Shown piece by piece: positions 58,612 through 64,000 of a stretch of 64,000 nt of DNA (position 1 is its first letter; each line of letters starts with the position of its first letter). Below the pieces are notes generated by a model. The model searched no databases. It was given only the letters and a program-made list of their open reading frames with translations, and was not told where the DNA came from. The DNA is from an uncultured Parabacteroides sp. (GTDB lineage: Bacteria; Bacteroidota; Bacteroidia; Bacteroidales; Tannerellaceae), in the NCBI RefSeq assembly GCF_947855115.1, contig NZ_CANTZW010000024.1, positions 1 through 64,000 on the forward strand, in the 5' to 3' direction. The position numbers and the translations under genes are program-made.

Positions 58612-59808
58612 CGGTTGCCATTTCATATACGTACCGGTTCGCCATAGCCACTCCATCGGGCCGTAACGTAAACCTGCCAGCCAATAATTGCTGAAGATAA
58701 TCTGTATAGCCGTAAATCCAAGACAGACCAATACACTCAGCGAAACACTCAGATGGCTCCAATCCAAACCAAAACCGGAAAAGATAAGAACTCCTGTCAC
58801 GGATTGCACGATATAATTTGTCAGTCCCATACGTCCGTAGCTAACCAATGGTTTCATGGCATTTTGAACTTTTACCGAGCGGTAAGCCTCCAAAACCAAT
58901 ACAACCCATAGATAGGCCGTCATCAAATTAATCAAATTGGTAGTCGTGGCGCCCATCCACGCATTGATAGAGACTTCGCGCCAAGACGCGGCAGGTATAT
59001 AAAGTTTCAACACATATAACAGGGCGATTAAAACCAATGCGATCAATGCCCCGTAATTTAAACGGCTCCGGAACTCGTTCAAACGTTGGAACAAACGAAT
59101 CCGGCCTACTATAAATCCTAAGATAAACAAGCCCAAGGTCAGATAGATACGGCCACTGGCAAACTGGAAATTCATCTTACTTACCAACCCATCCCAAGCG
59201 TTACTCTCGATAGTCTCGGCCAAAGTAGGGGCTTGCCGGGGAACCTCAGCGCGTGCCACTGGCGCTGAGGCCGGTTTTTCCACCACTTGCTCAACAGCGG
59301 GAGCCGTCACGGTTTTATATACCACGGGAACCAATGAAGCTCCACCCAAGAAAAGGAAAAGGGTTATTCCCACCAGAAGCTTTGTCGGCCATTTATACAT
59401 CAATACCAGTATAAAGCCGAGCAACGCATATATCAACAAAATATCTACACGAACCAGTAAGCCATGCAGGAAACCGATCGCCAACAGCAACACCAGCCTC
59501 CACAAGAAACGAGGACGGAAATCAACGCCTTTCTGAGCAGCTCGATCCATCTGGATAAAGAAGCTTAACCCAAACAGGCAAGAGAATATAATGAAGAACT
59601 TACCAAATATCAAGTAATTAATGAACCACCGGAAAATCTCATCAGTCGTCCCTTCCCAAGGGAACATAGCCTGAGGGGTCATAGTCCCAAAGGCACCAAA
59701 GTGTTGCATCGCATGGATCAAGCAAATACCAATCAAGGAGAAACCGCGTAAAGCGTCGATAACCGTAATCCGTCCACCGGATGAAGCTAGTGTATTATTC
59801 CTTTCCAT
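58600..59808 (-). CDS. DUF418/YeiB family membrane protein
   Basis: 402 aa polytopic inner-membrane protein. It starts with the family signature RITVIDALRGFSLIGICLIHAMQHFG. About ten hydrophobic segments follow, and the C-terminal DUF418 region has YGRMGLTNYIVQSVTGVLIFSGFG. Members are thought to be transporters or acyl-transfer-like proteins, but no function is established. An Ala/Pro-rich loop near residues 175-200 (EKPASAPVARAEVPRQAP) is longer than usual. A complete promoter match (TTG, 20 bases, TACTTTTG) lies upstream. Confidence 0.88.
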   Translation of the reverse strand: MERNNTLASSGGRITVIDALRGFSLIGICLIHAMQHFGAFGTMTPQAMFPWEGTTDEIFRWFINYLIFGKFFIIFSCLFGLSFFIQMDRAAQKGVDFRPRFLWRLVLLLAIGFLHGLLVRVDILLIYALLGFILVLMYKWPTKLLVGITLFLFLGGASLVPVVYKTVTAPAVEQVVEKPASAPVARAEVPRQAPTLAETIESNAWDGLVSKMNFQFASGRIYLTLGLFILGFIVGRIRLFQRLNEFRSRLNYGALIALVLIALLYVLKLYIPAASWREVSINAWMGATTTNLINLMTAYLWVVLVLEAYRSVKVQNAMKPLVSYGRMGLTNYIVQSVTGVLIFSGFGLDWSHLSVSLSVLVCLGFTAIQIIFSNYWLAGLRYGPMEWLWRTGTYMKWQPLVR

Positions 59809-59853
59809 AAATCGTAATTATTTATTTTATTCGTCTAATCAAGTTTGATAACG

Positions 59854-59884
59854 CAAAAGTAAACAGGCTCTTTATGCGTCGCAA
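59854..59884 (-). promoter_or_regulatory. Promoter of the DUF418 gene
   Basis: On the minus strand TTG (59882-59884), 20 bases, then TACTTTTG (59854-59861). Both -33 and -7 elements of the Bacteroidetes consensus are present, 46 bases ahead of the start codon. Confidence 0.6.
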
Positions 59885-59944
59885 TATCCTCAAACTTCAA
59901 AACGAAAACAATAAACTTTATCACGAAAAAAGGACAATATCCCT

Positions 59945-61087
59945 CTATTTCCTATAATACCGGATCACACGCAACTGTTGCTCCAAGGCACGCATAATAT
60001 TCCGCTCCGTAAACTCCTTGTCCATAGCCTGCTCCAAAGAGACCGGATAAGGAAGAAGAGGCAAGACCGCCAAGAAGCCGGAGGCGGTAAGCAGATCTAC
60101 CTCCATAACCGAACCACCCATTACAATCACCGGGATATCCTGCCTCATCGCAGCCTGCAATACCCCGAAAGGAGTCTTTCCCATGCAGGTCTGTTTATCT
60201 AGTTTACCTTCACCCGTGATAATAAGATCCGCACCTTGTATACGCTCATCAAAACGCAAAGCTTCTAGAACCATTTGGATACCCGGTTTAAGCACACCCT
60301 TCAGGAAAGCGACAAAACCACCGCCTAAGCCTCCCGCAGCTCCCGAGCCGGGAATCCGGTTCACCTCTACCCGCTCCGTCCTCTCTATTACTTCCGCAAA
60401 ATTCCGCAAGCCTTCATCCAACGAGCAAATCATAGCATCGTCTGCCCCCTTCTGACGGGCAAATACATAGGCAGCCCCTTTTTCCCCATAGAAAGGATTA
60501 TTCACGTCGCAAGCGATCGTAAACGAGGATTCCCTAAGCTGAGGCAACGCCATGGAGCGATCGACCGAATAAATCCGATTGAGGATCTGTCCTCCCGATC
60601 CTAATTCATTCCCCGCCTCATCCAAGAAACGGAATCCTAAAGCTTGCAACATTCCAGTCCCCCCGTCGTTCGTGGCGCTACCACCTATTCCGATCAAGAA
60701 ATTCCGGCACCCCCGGTTTAACGCATCTTTTATCAACTCGCCGGTTCCATAGGTCGTAGTCAATAAAGGATTACGTTCCTGCATCGTCACCAATGTCAGC
60801 CCACTTGCCACAGCCATCTCAATAACAGCGGTACGCTTATCCCCTAATATGCCATATGCAGCCTCGACAGGCCGCATCAACGGATCGTGCACGGTACAAG
60901 ACACGACCTCTCCACCCAATGCCGCGATTAAAGTCTCGGCAGTTCCCTCACCTCCATCGCCAACCGGAATTTTCACCACTTCACAATCCGGGAAAACCTT
61001 ATGAACCGCCACCTCCGCACATTCCGCGATAGCAGCGGATGTAACCGAGCCTTTAAAAGAATCGGAAGCGATAACTATCTTTCTCAT
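59945..61087 (-). CDS. Glycerate kinase (GarK/GlxK family)
   Basis: 380 aa, full length. It phosphorylates D-glycerate, feeding it into glycolysis. Family signatures: IVIASDSFKGSVTSAAIAECA (start), PVGDGGEGTAETLIAALGG, IGIGGSATNDGGTGMLQALGFRF, PGSGAAGGLGGGFVAFL and ADLIITGEGKLDKQTCMGKTPFGV. It is cytoplasmic. Neighbours give no pathway context. An exact -7 box (TATATTTG on the minus strand) lies at 61124-61131, next to the terminator of the upstream GH2 gene. Confidence 0.94.
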   Translation of the reverse strand: MRKIVIASDSFKGSVTSAAIAECAEVAVHKVFPDCEVVKIPVGDGGEGTAETLIAALGGEVVSCTVHDPLMRPVEAAYGILGDKRTAVIEMAVASGLTLVTMQERNPLLTTTYGTGELIKDALNRGCRNFLIGIGGSATNDGGTGMLQALGFRFLDEAGNELGSGGQILNRIYSVDRSMALPQLRESSFTIACDVNNPFYGEKGAAYVFARQKGADDAMICSLDEGLRNFAEVIERTERVEVNRIPGSGAAGGLGGGFVAFLKGVLKPGIQMVLEALRFDERIQGADLIITGEGKLDKQTCMGKTPFGVLQAAMRQDIPVIVMGGSVMEVDLLTASGFLAVLPLLPYPVSLEQAMDKEFTERNIMRALEQQLRVIRYYRK

Positions 61088-61123
61088 CTATCACTCTTTT
61101 TATCATATCAAAATAAGATGCCC

Positions 61124-61131
61124 AAATATAC
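61124..61131 (-). promoter_or_regulatory. Candidate -7 box of the glycerate kinase gene
   Basis: The minus strand reads TATATTTG, an exact TAnnTTTG match, 37 bases ahead of the start codon and directly after the GH2 terminator. Confidence 0.45.
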
Positions 61132-61133
61132 CA

Positions 61134-61167
61134 AAAAAGGAATGCCCTTTTTCAAGGACACCCCTTC
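61134..61167 (-). terminator. Intrinsic terminator after the GH2 gene
   Basis: Read leftward, an 11-bp stem (AAGGGGTGTCC / GGGCATTCCTT, with G-U pairs) and an 8-base loop are followed by a T-run (complement of 61134-61139). It lies 25 bases past the GH2 stop codon. Confidence 0.75.
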
Positions 61168-61191
61168 AACTTTACGAGACTCAGGCTTTCT

Positions 61192-63024
61192 TTATTTTGC
61201 CCGTGTACACTTGATTACCTCTTGATTGATGTATTTGACCTTCTCCAAATCCATCTTTTCCACCTTTCGGTCATAAGTAACCAATCCATTTATCTCGTGT
61301 TCTACGTCTGTAGTCTGCGTATAGATGGCTGTACTCAGTCCGAAATAGTTTACCATCTGTTCTAGCTCGGTAAGCATTAATACATAGGTATCGGTCAGGA
61401 GCTCTTTATTCAACATCATCTCATAAGCATCGTTACGCACAGGCCACATATGCCCACGCACGAACAAGCCTTTCCCGCCGAATTCTCCAAGCGAGGCGGC
61501 TCGTTTATCATCGGGCCGGGGTATCGCCTTAGGCTCGATCTTGCCATAATGATGCATATCCACGAAATCTCCATTTCCGGGATCTCCATAAGCCTTACGA
61601 TAGCCCGGAGCATAATTATATCCCGACATACCGTTTACCCAACGATTCGGATCGTACTTTTTCACCCAAGCGGTGATGTCCGTCACCTCAAAGGCCCCCC
61701 AATTCTCATTAAATGGGACCCACATCACGATAGAAGGCGAGCTGACGTGTTGGTCGATCATCACTTTCAATTCGTCACGGAACTGTTTACGAACCGCCAC
61801 GGAATCCTCACCATCAGGCTCCCAAAGGTTCGGCATATCTTGCCAGACCATCAAACCAAGCCTATCACAATGATAATACCAACGTTGAGGCTCTACTTTG
61901 ATATGCTTGCGTATTACATTGAAACCCGCACGTTTCGCCAACTCGATATCATACAACAAAGCCTCGTCGGTAGGGGCGGTAAATGCGCCATCGGGCCAAT
62001 AGCCTTGATCCAAAAGGCCGATATGGAAAACAAACTCTCCGTTCAATAAAGGCCGAAGTACACCATCTACTTTTCCCATACTAACCGAGCGCATACCAAA
62101 ATAAGAGGATACCTCATCTATTATCTTACCCTTTCGATCTTTCAACTGCAATTTCAAACCATACAAGAAAGGATCATCCGGGCTCCATAGACGGGGTTCC
62201 CGGATAGGCAGGTAAAAACTCATATTGGAATTTCCTTCGGTTCTTGCCACCTCTGAAGTTCCGTTATCCGCGATAGCCGTCACCTTCAACTCCGCATCGC
62301 CCGTATAAGCAATCACTTCCAACCGATTATTTTTTAAATCGGGCACAAGTTTTATCTGAGAAATATATTGTTTCTCTACCGGTTCAAGCCAAACGGTCTG
62401 CCAAATACCGGAGGTAAAAATATAATCTCCACGTGAACCATTCTTACCCGAAGCAGCACGACCGTCATTAGGATCATAAGCGCCTACTACAAGAACATTT
62501 TCACCGGATTTTAAATAATCAGTAATATTAAAACTAAAAGCATCGTACCCTCCCGTATGAGTACCCACCTTCTTACCGTTGATAAACACGGACGAGATCC
62601 GATCTACAGCCCCAAAATTCAATAAAACATTCTTGCCCTTCCATGCTTGAGGAACAGAGAAGCTACACCTATACCACAGGCAGGTATCACCCGCACGAGC
62701 TATACCGGATAATTCTGATTCCGGAGGATAGGGTACACGTATCTTTTCCGCTTTTGCGGGAAAAGCCGGAGGAGTGGTTGCCGTAACAGGATCAAGCAGG
62801 TCTTTTCCTCCCATATAATCCCATATACCATTCAGATTCAACCATTCCGAACGTGCCATTTGCGGACGCGGATACTCCGGTAAAGGAATCTCTGCCTTTA
62901 ACGCCTTCTCTGTCCATGGAGTAGGCAATGTAAACTTCTCTAGGCCTTGCGCCTTCACGGGGAAGAGATCTCCCTCAAAAAGAAAGGAACAAAGAGCCAA
63001 ACAAACAACGGTAATCTTTTTCAT
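61192..63024 (-). CDS. GH2 family glycoside hydrolase
   Basis: 610 aa with a signal peptide ([17 protein letters not shown]). GH2 order: sugar-binding jelly roll ([50 protein letters not shown]), an Ig-like middle, and a (beta/alpha)8 barrel with the acid/base region FNENWGAF near residue 435. Sugar specificity (beta-galactosidase, glucuronidase or mannosidase) is not decided by what I can see. At 610 aa it is shorter than LacZ-type enzymes and lacks their C-terminal domains. It follows the DUF3863-like gene by 7 bases. Confidence 0.9.
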   Translation of the reverse strand: MKKITVVCLALCSFLFEGDLFPVKAQGLEKFTLPTPWTEKALKAEIPLPEYPRPQMARSEWLNLNGIWDYMGGKDLLDPVTATTPPAFPAKAEKIRVPYPPESELSGIARAGDTCLWYRCSFSVPQAWKGKNVLLNFGAVDRISSVFINGKKVGTHTGGYDAFSFNITDYLKSGENVLVVGAYDPNDGRAASGKNGSRGDYIFTSGIWQTVWLEPVEKQYISQIKLVPDLKNNRLEVIAYTGDAELKVTAIADNGTSEVARTEGNSNMSFYLPIREPRLWSPDDPFLYGLKLQLKDRKGKIIDEVSSYFGMRSVSMGKVDGVLRPLLNGEFVFHIGLLDQGYWPDGAFTAPTDEALLYDIELAKRAGFNVIRKHIKVEPQRWYYHCDRLGLMVWQDMPNLWEPDGEDSVAVRKQFRDELKVMIDQHVSSPSIVMWVPFNENWGAFEVTDITAWVKKYDPNRWVNGMSGYNYAPGYRKAYGDPGNGDFVDMHHYGKIEPKAIPRPDDKRAASLGEFGGKGLFVRGHMWPVRNDAYEMMLNKELLTDTYVLMLTELEQMVNYFGLSTAIYTQTTDVEHEINGLVTYDRKVEKMDLEKVKYINQEVIKCTRAK

Positions 63025-63031
63025 AAACCAA

Positions 63032-64000
63032 CTATTTAAATAATTCCGGATAATATTTCCGGATCAAATCTTGATCTTCTTTCTCCAACTTATCGATCAA
63101 GACCGGCTTATCTTGCGGACGAAGGCCTTTTTGGTTGATTTTATTGATCAAGCTCCAATCCTTAGCCGGTTTCTCCGGGGTCGGATCGGCAGGCTCATGG
63201 GCTTGCAAATCATAGCGGGTAAAGTCGATGACGTAAGCCGGGGAATTCTCCGTATGCCAATCACGCAATAAGGCCAAGCGGAATTCCTTGTTCATAAACC
63301 ATTTTATCTCCAAATTATTATAAGAATCACCCAAACCAGAGCCTCGTTCTACAAAGCGATAGTTCCAGTCGTCGTTCGATTTATATTGTTTTCTCCAAAG
63401 TTCGCCAAATTCTCCGAATGTAACAAAATGAGTATCCGGCCAGCGCTCCTTGGTACCCGTTACCCACATCTTCATGGCATCGCAAATGAGATCCTTACCG
63501 AACTCATGCACCATCTGTGCCTCCCAGATATTGGCGACCCAACCAAAGCCGTTCAATTCAAAACCCTTATCAAAATGAATCGCTTCCGTATGCATCACCT
63601 CGCGATGTCCCAAGTCGAGCCCCCACCCTTTGTACGTCTCGATCGGGCCGACACCTCTACGGCTGTTGTATCCATCAATACCATGTCCGGTCTGTCCGCT
63701 GCGGCGGGCACAGATAAAGTCCATCGTCCAGCCGTCCAGATTCACGCAATCGATGAAATCGCTTTTTCCCTGCGCCGGCTTGCAGAAATGTTCCGTCGAA
63801 GGGTAGAAAGGGTAAGAAGGAGAACCATCGGCACCGCCACCGTCTATATTATGTTGACTCCAGATCACGGCATGTGCCACATGGATGTTCTCTTTCTCCG
63901 CTAAATATCTCAAATTATCAGCCGATAGGAAACCTCCCATAATCGATTGAGGACGATAACCATTCCCTACCATTTTAGAAATGATTTCTATCGCCTCCGA
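63032..64000 (-). CDS. DUF3863-like exported protein, partial at window edge
   Basis: The frame is open to the last base of the window, so the N-terminus is missing; the ATG at 63973 is probably internal. At least 323 residues are visible. It resembles the DUF3863/DUF3864 proteins of Bacteroidales: [45 protein letters not shown] and a later [13 protein letters not shown]. The C-terminal end ([19 protein letters not shown]) is polar. The catalytic activity is unknown, but the family is usually placed with carbohydrate-active genes, which suits its pairing with the GH2 gene downstream. Confidence 0.7.
   Translation of the reverse strand, partial: SEAIEIISKMVGNGYRPQSIMGGFLSADNLRYLAEKENIHVAHAVIWSQHNIDGGGADGSPSYPFYPSTEHFCKPAQGKSDFIDCVNLDGWTMDFICARRSGQTGHGIDGYNSRRGVGPIETYKGWGLDLGHREVMHTEAIHFDKGFELNGFGWVANIWEAQMVHEFGKDLICDAMKMWVTGTKERWPDTHFVTFGEFGELWRKQYKSNDDWNYRFVERGSGLGDSYNNLEIKWFMNKEFRLALLRDWHTENSPAYVIDFTRYDLQAHEPADPTPEKPAKDWSLINKINQKGLRPQDKPVLIDKLEKEDQDLIRKYYPELFK

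Overview
The window is chromosomal DNA from a gut-type Bacteroidales bacterium, most likely a Parabacteroides. The signs are SusC/SusD with an ECF sigma/FecR pair, many exported glycosidases (GH92 twice, GH130, GH78, GH97, GH2), Mfa/Fim-type fimbrial genes, a SprE/PorW-type TPR lipoprotein and a Bacteroides-type class A beta-lactamase. Several start sites lie behind the Bacteroidetes -7 box TAnnTTTG rather than an E. coli-type -10. I see no rRNA, tRNA, CRISPR array or intact transposon. The genus is an inference.

Layout. (1) 1-9.7 kb: an accessory stretch dominated by ADP-ribose/NAD chemistry. It has an ADP-ribosylglycohydrolase, a BspA-type LRR protein, a Fic protein with a candidate operator, an RNA 2'-phosphotransferase (kptA), a stand-alone NADAR protein, an ADP-ribosylglycohydrolase-NADAR fusion and a TGS-kinase. 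(2) 9.7-22.3 kb: core genes (Na/Pi transporter, S41 protease, nagA, AI-2E-type permease, map, sprE/porW-like gene, metal ABC permease, aroA). (3) 22.6-33.6 kb: six leftward genes for glycan breakdown (esterase, two GH92, SGNH hydrolase, GH130, GH78) without SusC/SusD. (4) 33.7-48.5 kb: a GC-rich, leftward fimbrial operon (HU-like protein, DUF3575, DUF3868, fimbrillin, Mfa2-like anchor, second fimbrial lipoprotein, 1861-aa protein with a type IX sorting domain). It ends at an intrinsic terminator next to an adhesin remnant. (5) 48.8-57.5 kb: sigma - FecR - SusC - SusD - GH97 locus. (6) 57.7-64 kb: beta-lactamase, DUF418 membrane protein, glycerate kinase, GH2 enzyme and a DUF3863-like protein cut by the window edge.

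The most striking structure is upstream of the fimbrial operon (47.48-48.5 kb). Two tandem invertible-promoter cassettes are each bounded by inverted repeats built on TCTCTTnnnAAGAGA. The central triplet differs between cassettes (CGT/ACG versus GAC/GTC), which would keep each pair recombining with itself. Both promoters point away from the fimbrial genes here, so the operon appears to be in an OFF state. Beside them lies a decayed tyrosine-recombinase gene broken into three frames with an internal deletion, so any flipping must use a recombinase encoded elsewhere. The second notable feature is the concentration of ADP-ribose erasers at 1-8 kb next to kptA, whose family belongs to the ADP-ribosyltransferase fold.
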